This document shows, piece by piece, positions 1-6,463 of a stretch of DNA of 10,197 bases. A program made the position numbers and the translations under genes. This stretch comes from Gemmatimonadota bacterium (GTDB taxonomy: Bacteria; Latescibacterota; UBA2968; UBA8231), in the NCBI GenBank assembly GCA_026706505.1, contig JAPOYQ010000278.1, forward strand, positions 5,522 through 15,718, written 5' to 3'. The first letter of the stretch is position 1. Every line of letters starts with the position of its first letter. Below the pieces are notes generated by a model. It saw only the letters and a list, made by a program, of their open reading frames with translations. It did no database searches and was not told the origin of the DNA.

Positions 1-155
1 AAGAATGGCAAGAAATAAAGAAAAACCTGATAGAAATAGCCGAGGGTTCTCCAATTAGGATACATCTCGTCATTGGCCCTTTAATGTCTGGAGGTCAATA
101 CGATGGCTATCTTCCCAAAGATTTTTGGCCAGAATTAGAAAAGAGAATAGCCTAA
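1..155 (+). CDS. C-terminal end of an unidentified protein (5' end outside window)
   Basis: The frame starting at base 3 is open from the window edge to the TAA at 153-155 and encodes about 50 residues. The tail ends ...IRIHLVIGPLMSGG, then a segment rich in Tyr, Asp, Pro and Trp, and finishes ...ELEKRIA. The IRIHLVIGP stretch looks like a buried beta strand followed by a turn. The other two forward frames are closed early, and the stop overlaps the ATG of the next gene by one base (TAATG). Both facts support this as real coding sequence with translational coupling. I considered a SAVED-domain C-terminus because the next gene is a small membrane protein, but the expected residues are not clear, so I assign no function. 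The visible sequence is AT-richer than the genes after 1069. Confidence 0.6.
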   Translation, partial: EWQEIKKNLIEIAEGSPIRIHLVIGPLMSGGQYDGYLPKDFWPELEKRIA

Positions 156-508
156 TGGGAGACGCGAGCAAAGACACGGAACCTGCAAAGCACGTCGAGG
201 CTGACTTCGACTCACCTACGCCACTTGCGAAAACAACCGTAGTGGTCTCCGTGCCGCAGACCCTTGAAATAGAGTTGGTGGATTCGTCTGTCCTCAAGGA
301 CTATGAGGTTTGGTCTATTCAATCTTCTGCACTTTTCAGTATCCTCGTAGGCATCGCCGTCGCAATGATACAATCTGGCTGGTCTTCTGCATTGGGCATT
401 TTTGGCTTGGTATTCTTCGTTTGGTTCGGTTTCAGTTTGGCATGCGCCTATAAGAAGCGAAAACAATTGAAGCGCAATGTGACAAACATACCGTTTGTCC
501 CCAAATAG
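155..508 (+). CDS. Small two-helix membrane protein, function unknown
   Basis: The protein has 117 residues. The ATG at 155 overlaps the upstream TAA, which makes it more likely than the upstream in-frame ATG at 125, because that one lies well inside the preceding gene. Residues 1-50 are soluble and acidic. Two hydrophobic helices follow, at about residues 56-74 and 78-98, separated by a very short turn (QSGWSSA). A strongly basic tail (KKRKQLKR) then predicts a cytoplasmic C-terminus, and by hairpin logic a cytoplasmic N-terminus. Small two-helix proteins coupled to a cytosolic partner occur as membrane effectors or anchors in defence and conflict loci. That role is only an inference from layout here, since the partner upstream is cut off and no nucleotide-sensing domain is visible. 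The family is not recognised. Confidence 0.7.
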   Translation: MGDASKDTEPAKHVEADFDSPTPLAKTTVVVSVPQTLEIELVDSSVLKDYEVWSIQSSALFSILVGIAVAMIQSGWSSALGIFGLVFFVWFGFSLACAYKKRKQLKRNVTNIPFVPK

Positions 509-584
509 GCGCATCAGATACATATCCCTCACTTCTGTCGCCAGCACAGCAACAGTCGGCGGTGTCTGATGGAGTTGGTGTTAT

Positions 585-591
585 AAAGGAG
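585..591 (+). promoter_or_regulatory. Shine-Dalgarno that points to a TTG start at 598
   Basis: AAAGGAG lies six bases before an in-frame TTG at 598-600. The GTG at 562, which would give a longer protein, has no comparable purine-rich site upstream. This favours the TTG as the true start of the next gene. Confidence 0.6.
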
Positions 592-597
592 AATGCC

Positions 598-1023
598 TTG
601 GACCTATTCAAGCATGTTGAAAGTTCGAGAGCACTTTTGGGATCTAAAGAAGATGCGCTGAATAGGCTCTATGAGCTAGCAGCAGAATGTACCGAAGCAG
701 ACTGGGATAGCTACGGCGCAGAAGCCGTTAGCCAAAGTGCCGTTGAGCGTAGTGCGAATTTCATCCGTCGGCTGCCGGGGGGGTTGCCATTGCCAGAAAT
801 CGCCGTGGAGCCGGACGGCCAAATCGCTCTCGACTGGTCTCCGACTTCGACGCAGACATTTTCTGTAAGTATAGGTACTGCGGATCGGATGACTTGTGCG
901 TGGGTTAATGGAACAGAACACGGGCACGTAGTGGTGTACAGCAATAATGGTGAGATCTCTTTGCGTATCCTTCAAGAGCTTCAACGCATCACTAATGATG
1001 ATTCTACCTTCATGGCTACCTGA
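598..1023 (+). CDS. Uncharacterised 'EADWDSYGA' family protein of accessory regions
   Basis: The protein has about 141 residues from the TTG at 598, or 153 if the GTG at 562 is used. The TTG is preferred because of the AAAGGAG six bases upstream. The sequence has the pattern of a widespread hypothetical family I recognise from bacterial accessory loci: a helix with AAECTEADWDSYGAEAVS, then FIRRLPGGLPLPEIAVEPDGQIALDW, then a beta-rich part with FSVSIGTADR and a GTEHGHVVVY segment. No catalytic motif or membrane segment is visible. From memory, members are often followed closely by a second conserved hypothetical gene. Here only a short stump of such a partner appears to remain (998-1072). The gene follows the two-helix protein by 89 bases on the same strand and shares its lower G+C. 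Biochemical function is unknown; a defence or toxin-antitoxin role is conceivable but not shown. Confidence 0.7.
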   Translation: MDLFKHVESSRALLGSKEDALNRLYELAAECTEADWDSYGAEAVSQSAVERSANFIRRLPGGLPLPEIAVEPDGQIALDWSPTSTQTFSVSIGTADRMTCAWVNGTEHGHVVVYSNNGEISLRILQELQRITNDDSTFMAT

Positions 1024-1072
1024 AGAAGCTGTCCTGTTTCGGCGACCTAAAAAAGATCCTATCACATCGTGA
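998..1072 (+). pseudogene. Possible 5' stump of a lost partner gene, ending at the foldase start
   Basis: A 24-codon frame begins with ATG at 998, inside the end of the preceding gene, and stops at TGA 1070-1072. It reads MILPSWLPEEAVLFRR, then PKKDPITS. The first 16 residues resemble the beginning of the small conserved protein that, as I recall, often follows the 'DWDSYGA' family gene with a short overlap. The sequence after about 1046 no longer looks like that protein, as if the gene were cut at an island boundary. The TGA overlaps the GTG start of the next gene in the GTGA arrangement, so the remnant may now act as a short leader for coupled translation. Support is modest because a 24-codon frame can occur by chance. 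Confidence 0.35.
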
Positions 1073-2427
1073 GATACTCGCTAGTTAGCACTTTCGCGCT
1101 CCTCGTTTTGGGCAGTGCGTCTCTATGCGCGGAAGAAACGGTTCTGCGCATCGGCGACAAGAGCATATCAGTAGAAGAGTTCGAGAAAACAGCGCAAAAG
1201 CTGCGGGAGACTGGCTATAGCCACGTCGAGGAGCTGGATCAGCAGGGCAAGCAGGAACTGCTCGACGGCGTCATCGCGCGGGAGTTGCTCATTGCCGAGG
1301 CGCTCCGACGCGGGTACGACCGCGATTCGGCTATCGCCCAAGCCGTGGCCAAGAGCGAGCGCAGGGCGCTGATGAACAAGCTCTACGAGCAGGAGGCTGT
1401 GCAGGCGTCGTATTCGTTTTCGGACGCGGACCTGCGGGCGTTTTTTGCCCAACAGCAATACGACGTGGAAGTACTCAGCCAGCACATTGTCTGCGCGACC
1501 GAAGAAGAGGCTGGTCTCGTCCTCGAACTGCTTGAAGAAGGGGTGCCTTTTGAGTCGCTGATCAGACCCTATTCTCTCCAGAACATTCAGCAGCGCTTTG
1601 GCCCCGGCGGTTGGGTCGGCTGGTTCAAGATCGGCGAGGTGTACGAGGGGCTGAAGGTGCCGCTCAGCACTATGTCCATCGGCAGCGTGTATCCCGATCC
1701 CGTGAAGACGGTGAGCGGCTATCACGTCTTTAGGCTTGGGGAACGACGCCCCGTCGATTTTGCCGCGGTCCGCGAGTGGGTGAAGAAAAAGGCCCTCGTG
1801 CAGAGCCGGGCCGACGATATGGAGCGCTACGTCGGCACCCTGCGCGAGCGGTATCAGTTGGTGCTGGACGCAGAGGTTTTTGCCGCGTTGCTCTCCCTTC
1901 CGCCACAATCGACGCAGTGGGATGGAGGGGACGAGCCGCTGCTTACTTGGCGCGGCGGCCAGCTCATAGCGCAGGAGTACCTCGCCTTAGTCGAGCAGGG
2001 CCGCGCGCCGCACCCGGCCGAACTCGACAGTGCACGTCTATACAAGGCCGTGGACAACCTCGCCGGCAAGCAGATCATGGTGGCGGAAGCCCGCAAACTG
2101 GGGATCGTCGACGATGCGGATATCCGCGCCAGTGTCGAAAAGGAACGAGATGCCCTGTTGATCAAGCGCCTCTACCAAGCCGAGGCCGAACGGGTCGGGG
2201 AAATTGACGACGCAGCCGTGCGGGCCTTTTACGACCAGCACCTCGATCAGTTTACTCGCACCGATGGCCAGGTGGTGGATTTTGCTTTTGTGCGGGAGAG
2301 CATTCGCGCGGCCCTGCGGCAACGGGCTGAAACCGAGGCCATGGATGCGCTATTGGCCGAGTTGCGCGAAGCGTATGCAGGTCAAATACAGGTGTTTCCA
2401 GCGGCGTTGGAGAAAGCGTTTGAATAG
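1069..2427 (+). CDS. SurA/PpiC-like periplasmic peptidyl-prolyl isomerase with a duplicated chaperone part
   Basis: The protein has 452 residues from a GTG start that places a signal peptide at the N-terminus (hydrophobic about residues 5-20, then CAEE). Residues 24-130 are SurA-N-like helices (IGDKSISVEEFEK, then LLDGVIARELLIAEALRRG). Residues 131-226 form a parvulin domain: SQHIVC with His139, the GPGGWVGWFKIGE segment, and SGYHVFRLGERR with His219, the two His positions expected of active parvulins. Residues about 290-440 repeat the chaperone helices (YKAVDNLAGKQIMVAEARKLG, then a C-terminal VDFAFVRESIRAALRQ helix like the first copy's VDFAAVREWVKKKALVQ), but the parvulin domain is missing between them. 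Such enzymes catalyse proline cis-trans isomerisation and escort outer-membrane proteins in the periplasm. The convergent neighbour encodes a barrel protein, a plausible client. No strong Shine-Dalgarno precedes the GTG. Confidence 0.85.
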   Translation: MRYSLVSTFALLVLGSASLCAEETVLRIGDKSISVEEFEKTAQKLRETGYSHVEELDQQGKQELLDGVIARELLIAEALRRGYDRDSAIAQAVAKSERRALMNKLYEQEAVQASYSFSDADLRAFFAQQQYDVEVLSQHIVCATEEEAGLVLELLEEGVPFESLIRPYSLQNIQQRFGPGGWVGWFKIGEVYEGLKVPLSTMSIGSVYPDPVKTVSGYHVFRLGERRPVDFAAVREWVKKKALVQSRADDMERYVGTLRERYQLVLDAEVFAALLSLPPQSTQWDGGDEPLLTWRGGQLIAQEYLALVEQGRAPHPAELDSARLYKAVDNLAGKQIMVAEARKLGIVDDADIRASVEKERDALLIKRLYQAEAERVGEIDDAAVRAFYDQHLDQFTRTDGQVVDFAFVRESIRAALRQRAETEAMDALLAELREAYAGQIQVFPAALEKAFE

Positions 2428-2456
2428 GAGCTTAAAGGGTCAAGTTATTCTGGGAC

Positions 2457-2478
2457 GTTCCGGCATCTGCTGCGGAAC
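2457..2478. terminator. GC-rich hairpin between convergent genes
   Basis: GTTCCGGCA and TGCGGAAC pair over eight base pairs with one bulged G around a five-base TCTGC loop, 30 bases after the foldase stop. It could help stop transcription from either side in the convergent gap (2428-2605). It has no T-tract on the + strand side, so it is not a standard intrinsic terminator. Nothing else is recognised in the gap. Confidence 0.3.
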
Positions 2479-2605
2479 AGTCCTGCGCTTCGGGTTCATG
2501 TTCTAGAGGGTACAGGATGGTAATTCCCGGCTCATTCGGCATTGCTGTGGGTAGCCCCTACATGTTCAGGGCGTTAGTGATCCGGCGAGTCGCCGTTTTC
2601 CTCGG

Positions 2606-5314
2606 CTAGAACAGGAAACCGGCGCGCACGTACAGTCCCGTCATTTCAGCGCCATCCATGACCGCAACGCTCACGGACTGCCGGCGTTGGAGGAACGACA
2701 GATAGAATCCACCCCCGACGCCGGTGTGCCATTTGCCGATGTCGGCCCGATCCTCGGCGAAGAATACCCGGCCGGTATCAGCGCCAAGAAACACGCCGAA
2801 CTCTCCCGGCATCAAGAGCTGAAAAGAGGCAACCGCGAAGCGCAGTTCGGCATTTGCATACACCGAGGCGTCTCCCGCAAACCGGTCCTTGCCAACACCG
2901 CGGACCTGACCGCCAGAGGTGCCGACACCGGCAAATCCGGGCCCGCCGAGGAAAGCGCTCTCGTGGAAGGGGAAGGTCCCCCACACCTTCTTCCCGCCCG
3001 CTCTCAGGGCCAGGGTGGGGGTGGTCGGAATACGAGCCGTCAGGTAGGCATGCACCGCTCCCTCTGCGCTGCCGAAGGCCGACTTCGCATCCCAGGTGTC
3101 GGGGTAGATGGCTCCGGTGCCTCGGACCAAGAGACCGCTCGTGGGGTACGCCGGATTGCTGCGGGTGTCGTACTCGACCTGGGCCTGCACTCCTACCTGG
3201 CCGAAGGAACCCATCCCGTACACCGGGTGATCCAGAGAAGCTATGTACTTGTCTTGGTTGGCAGCCAGTGGCGTGCTGGAGTACTTGACGATCGGCCCCA
3301 GACTGATCGCTGTTTCCGAGCGCTGTGGTTCCGTACCCTCGGCGTGCGCCTCTCCATGATGCTGTTCCCTGCGAAACTCGATGGCGGGGGAGAAAACAAA
3401 GTATCTCTGTTCCACCTTGTAGAAGTCGGACGAACCCAGAAGCTGCGTGTCGTTACCGAAGCCGGTGAACCGGACCGTCTCGACACCGGAGTACTCAGCG
3501 TGAACGGCGGCGTCGAGATCGCGGAGAAGGCGGCGAAAGGTGCCGGTATAGGAGGCAATGGGCTTGAGACCGCTGCTGGCGAACCCGAGGCTGAAGGAAT
3601 GCCGTGCAGCGAACGGGTCTCGGCGATAGCCGAAGTACTGCCGGCGGTGAATCACGCTGAGGTACGCACCCAGATCTCGATCCACTTCGATGATCGGGAT
3701 AGTTGACGCCTGCATACCCCAATCCAGCGCGTACCTAGCATTGGGTGTGTGGGTGGCGGGCGGGCGTCGGTAGGGACGCTCGTCGGTTCGCGCTCCGTTG
3801 CCCTCGACGAACCGATTCTTCCCGCGAGAGTCGTAGAACGCCGTTCTGGAAGCGCCAACCCCGGACGCGTTGGCGAAGGTGTCATCCCCGCCGCCACCAT
3901 CGATGCGAACGGAAATCCGTCCCTTGGTCCCCGATACCTCCGCGCCGTCGTCTCCCCCTCGGAGGAATATGCGGACCTCCCGCGTTTCTTCGGCGTGGAA
4001 CGTTCGCTCGAAGTAGGGCGCGGTTCTTTCTCCCTTGGGTTCTTCGGCGAGACCGATACGGACGACGAGATCACCGTTCTGCAGGTGCTCGCAGTGGAGG
4101 TACTCGTCCCGGTCGGTCGCCTTGATTTCGGCCTGGCGAGTGATCAACTCGTAGTATCTGTCGGCAAAGTCAGGCAGCGCGTCGCGTCGCGACTTGAGGG
4201 TCTTGGCAAGAGCTTCGCCGACGCCCTCGTAGTACGGCGGAGGGAGGCGGCGGACTGCATCTTCGATGACGGGATCCGTCAGGTCCTGACGAAATTCCGC
4301 TACCACCGCATCCCACGCCGTCCGGTCGAGTTCGGCCAGGAACTGGCGATCCAACTCCCAACCGGTCGTGGTCAGGCCAACCAGATTCGGATAGGTGTTC
4401 TCGAACCGGATCTGGATAGGTATCCCTCGGCGCGCCAACGCCATCGCAAACCCGTCGAAGTCGATGAAGGCCTGGTCGCGGTCCTCTGGTATCGGGAGCC
4501 AGGTATGGCAATCCCCGTCGGGGAACCGCGCCCATCGCCACTGGCCGTGATGACGGTCCTTGTCGCCGATGAGAAAGTCCATGAGTCGCGCCTTGAGAAA
4601 GGCGCGGGCATCGACGCGGTCACAGGGGCCGTCTTCGAGGTCGTCCCACAGCTTGTCGGTTCCGCTCACCTTCCGGGAATCGGCAAAGCCGGGGGTATGG
4701 TCCGGGCCTTCGGAAGGATGTTCCTGCAGCAGTCCTATCAGGCCCGCAAAGGAAGCGCGGTACTCTCCGAGCCGGGGATCATCCGGAATCACGACCAGCG
4801 TGTGCCTGGAATGGAGAATGCCGGTGGCTTCCATCAGCGGATCAACTACGAGCGCTCCGGTGGGTAGCATCGCGCTGATCAGGTCCTGAAGGACGTCGGC
4901 CACGACCGTTTGCCTGACGATGTCCGGCACCCGTCGGGTGGCGTCTTTGTCTAGCGAACGGACCGTATAGCGGCGGCCATCCTGCCCGGTGAAGTGGAGT
5001 GAAATGGACTGTCCGAAGCCGCCGGTGCGAAGCGGCGTCAGGCCTCCTCCTACCCGATCGAGGTCAAGGACCTGAACCTTGATCGGCGTGGTCCAGAGGT
5101 CGCGGTAGTTGCTGCCGTAGAACCAGCGCCGGAACGAGGAGGTCCGGAACCGCTCCCCGGGAATCACCAGATGGGTCGTCGCGCCCGGAGGCGGAATGGA
5201 CCGGTGGATCATGGACCCGGGAGCTGGTGGGTCTTCCTGGGACTCCGATGCCGCCGGAACGGAAAGAACGAGCACCAACGAGAGAAACATGGCGCGCCGC
5301 TTCGGAGGCGTCAT
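2606..5314 (-). CDS. Outer-membrane fusion protein: kinase-like exported domain plus Omp85/D15-type barrel
   Basis: The protein has 902 residues. The ATG at 5314 has AAGGAG eight bases upstream and gives a signal peptide (basic start, then MFLSLVLVLSVPAASES). Residues about 60-390 form a soluble domain with RTGGFGQSISLHF (96-108), YTVRSLDKD (116-124), GDKDRHHGQWRW (250-261) and IPEDRDQAFIDFDG (275-288). These recall a glycine-rich strand, a catalytic lysine strand, a DRH catalytic loop and an acidic metal motif. Residues about 440-510 are beta-rich with Gly/Asp turns (IDGGGGDDTF). Residues about 520-902 are a beta-barrel of the bacterial surface antigen (D15/BamA/TamA) type: VEYDTRSNPAYPTSG, then VRG...RFAGDASVYANAELRF, ending in a terminal Phe (AGFLF) as expected for barrel assembly. 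No POTRA domains are seen. The barrel call is fairly firm. The kinase reading is inference, and the exported domain may be an uncharacterised fold. Confidence 0.8.
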   Translation of the reverse strand: MTPPKRRAMFLSLVLVLSVPAASESQEDPPAPGSMIHRSIPPPGATTHLVIPGERFRTSSFRRWFYGSNYRDLWTTPIKVQVLDLDRVGGGLTPLRTGGFGQSISLHFTGQDGRRYTVRSLDKDATRRVPDIVRQTVVADVLQDLISAMLPTGALVVDPLMEATGILHSRHTLVVIPDDPRLGEYRASFAGLIGLLQEHPSEGPDHTPGFADSRKVSGTDKLWDDLEDGPCDRVDARAFLKARLMDFLIGDKDRHHGQWRWARFPDGDCHTWLPIPEDRDQAFIDFDGFAMALARRGIPIQIRFENTYPNLVGLTTTGWELDRQFLAELDRTAWDAVVAEFRQDLTDPVIEDAVRRLPPPYYEGVGEALAKTLKSRRDALPDFADRYYELITRQAEIKATDRDEYLHCEHLQNGDLVVRIGLAEEPKGERTAPYFERTFHAEETREVRIFLRGGDDGAEVSGTKGRISVRIDGGGGDDTFANASGVGASRTAFYDSRGKNRFVEGNGARTDERPYRRPPATHTPNARYALDWGMQASTIPIIEVDRDLGAYLSVIHRRQYFGYRRDPFAARHSFSLGFASSGLKPIASYTGTFRRLLRDLDAAVHAEYSGVETVRFTGFGNDTQLLGSSDFYKVEQRYFVFSPAIEFRREQHHGEAHAEGTEPQRSETAISLGPIVKYSSTPLAANQDKYIASLDHPVYGMGSFGQVGVQAQVEYDTRSNPAYPTSGLLVRGTGAIYPDTWDAKSAFGSAEGAVHAYLTARIPTTPTLALRAGGKKVWGTFPFHESAFLGGPGFAGVGTSGGQVRGVGKDRFAGDASVYANAELRFAVASFQLLMPGEFGVFLGADTGRVFFAEDRADIGKWHTGVGGGFYLSFLQRRQSVSVAVMDGAEMTGLYVRAGFLF

Positions 5315-5322
5315 TATGGAGA

Positions 5323-5328
5323 CTCCTT
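5323..5328 (-). promoter_or_regulatory. Shine-Dalgarno of the barrel fusion gene
   Basis: On the - strand AAGGAG lies eight bases before the ATG at 5314-5312. This supports that start over the second Met at codon 9, which has no such site. Confidence 0.7.
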
Positions 5329-5369
5329 CGCTTTCGGGGTTGTCAACTGTACATTCAGGTTACGAGTAG

Positions 5370-5412
5370 GGCGGACTTGGGGGCTTTGAAGTGCCTGCTC
5401 GTCCAGTCCGCC
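5370..5412. repeat. Inverted repeat in the gap before the barrel fusion gene
   Basis: GGCGGACT at 5370-5377 and AGTCCGCC at 5405-5412 are perfect eight-base complements, extendable by two G-C pairs past a single bulge, around a loop of more than 20 bases. It lies between the stop of the beta-propeller gene and the start of the barrel gene on the - strand. No T-tract follows, so it is not a clear terminator. It could be a processing hairpin or operator. Confidence 0.35.
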
Positions 5413-5439
5413 GGCAGATTGTCGCTCTTTTGCGCACCG

Positions 5440-6456
5440 CTAGCGGCCCTTTGCAACGGAGTAAAAACTCAGGCGCGCGCGTTTCTCCACCCCTTCGTCG
5501 GCTATGACCAGTGTATTGTCGGCAGCAAAGGCAATGCCCTCGGCTTGTGGATGCCGACCGGGTGCCAGTTCAGCTACGGCGAGGACCTGGCCCTGTGGGG
5601 TAATCTCGGCAACGGCGCGCTGGCGGGCGGCCACGACAAAGTAGTTTCCCGATACCGGGTGCCGCTCGATGCCCGAAGGTTGAAATCGTTTGTGGTCAAT
5701 GCGGCGCGCCAGCGCGGAGGCCTCTAGGAGGATACGGCTGACCTCGACGAGTTGTTTGGTATCGACGGACCAGCGATATATCGCTATCAGGCCCGCCTGC
5801 TTGGGGGTTTTGGGGTTTTTGCTGACGAGCAACAGCACTCGTTGGTCCGGGTCGTAGGCGAGTCCCTCTATTTCGTAATCTCGTCCAATGCCGGTTGCAT
5901 ACAGATTGTAGGGAACGGCCTCCCCGTCGGCACCCTCGCCAAACTCGTACAACTGTCCCGAGCTCGAGACAAGGTATATGAAACCTTCGGCCGCGGCGAT
6001 GCCCTCGAAGTCGTCGGCGACCGGACCGCGCCGACCGCCGAGTGCGAATGCCTTTACAATCGAACCATCGCGATAACTGATCTCTACTACCACGCCCCTT
6101 TCGTCATCGTGCGCGAGGAGTCGGTTCCCGGCGAGCATGGCCAAGCCGGAGATTTCCCTCAACCGCTTCGGCAGCTTGAAATACCGCGCTGGTTTTTTGA
6201 GGTCGTAACTCGCGAGGGTGAGATGGTCCCCGCGCGCCGTGCCTGAAGCGGATGTGAATGCCAAACTGTCCGCGGCATCCACGTCGGGATCGATCTCCGC
6301 GTCCTCCTGAGCATGTGCGCCGCCTGATGTGCCACGATGCTGCACGTCCCCGTCGGGATCGATCTCCGCGTCCTGCCGCACGAGCAATGCCACCGCAAAA
6401 AGCAGAACGCTGAAGACCAGAAACCCTATTAGGAAGTTGTTACCCCGACTGCTCAT
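5440..6456 (-). CDS. Membrane-anchored SdiA-regulated-type beta-propeller protein
   Basis: The protein has 338 residues. An N-terminal helix (about residues 8-26, LIGFLVFSVLLFAVALLV) is followed by an acidic linker to about residue 85, then a beta-propeller. Recurring strand motifs identify the SdiA-regulated family (PF06977, as in E. coli YjiK, related to phytase-like propellers): EISGLAM (101), DDFEGIA (148), YEIEGLAYDP (194), FQPSGIERHP (258) and QAEGIAF (304). The conserved Glu/Asp residues resemble metal-binding positions in such propellers, but the ligand and activity are unknown. The helix probably holds the propeller on the periplasmic side of the inner membrane. The start overlaps the DUF4956 gene by 17 bases, with AGAAGG eight bases upstream, so translation is probably coupled. 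The linker contains a duplicated DAEIDPD segment, and the whole N-terminus matches that of the solute-binding protein two genes upstream. Confidence 0.85.
   Translation of the reverse strand: MSSRGNNFLIGFLVFSVLLFAVALLVRQDAEIDPDGDVQHRGTSGGAHAQEDAEIDPDVDAADSLAFTSASGTARGDHLTLASYDLKKPARYFKLPKRLREISGLAMLAGNRLLAHDDERGVVVEISYRDGSIVKAFALGGRRGPVADDFEGIAAAEGFIYLVSSSGQLYEFGEGADGEAVPYNLYATGIGRDYEIEGLAYDPDQRVLLLVSKNPKTPKQAGLIAIYRWSVDTKQLVEVSRILLEASALARRIDHKRFQPSGIERHPVSGNYFVVAARQRAVAEITPQGQVLAVAELAPGRHPQAEGIAFAADNTLVIADEGVEKRARLSFYSVAKGR
6282..6374. repeat. 24-bp direct repeat inside the propeller linker
   Basis: Bases 6282-6305 and 6351-6374 are identical over 24 bases, 69 bases apart, so they are in frame (23 codons). 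They encode the two DAEIDPD copies of the linker. The solute-binding protein's version of the linker has only one such acidic block, so this copy was probably gained by local duplication. Confidence 0.9.
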
Positions 6457-6463
6457 TATCCAT
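6379..6463 (-). repeat. Shared anchor module, copy A (propeller gene)
   Basis: Bases 6379-6444 match 8479-8544 at 61 of 66 positions by my alignment, exactly 2,100 bp apart in the same orientation. The likeness continues through the start codon to the ATGGAT at 6463-6458. It encodes the membrane anchor NNFLIGFLVFSVLLFAVALL. A weaker match continues downstream in the linker (VDAADSLA, 6253-6290 region). Confidence 0.9.

Noticed and set aside
1..155. SAVED-type sensor C-terminus in the leading gene fragment
   Set aside because: The layout with a two-helix protein suggested it, but the visible 50 residues do not show a convincing SAVED pattern.
562..597. GTG at 562 as start of the 'DWDSYGA' family gene
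   Set aside because: No ribosome-binding site precedes it, whereas TTG at 598 has AAAGGAG six bases upstream. It is not excluded.
1110..1131. Lipoprotein signal (lipobox) in the foldase
   Set aside because: The residues before the Cys are A-S-L, and Leu at the position just before Cys does not fit the usual Gly/Ala/Ser.
1168..1908. A 246-codon open frame on the - strand
   Set aside because: It is antisense to the parvulin foldase gene, and its product shows no domain or plausible start signal.
3749..4867. A 372-codon open frame on the + strand
   Set aside because: It lies wholly antisense to the 902-residue barrel fusion gene, which has a good start site, signal peptide and recognisable domains. 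The antisense product has no recognisable motif, and long shadow frames are common in GC-rich DNA. The 339-codon frame at 2687-3706 is rejected for the same reason.
5341..5346. A perfect TTGACA -35 hexamer on the - strand before the barrel fusion gene
   Set aside because: No -10-like hexamer lies 16-18 bases downstream. The nearest candidate, CATAAT, is about 22 bases away and overlaps the start codon.
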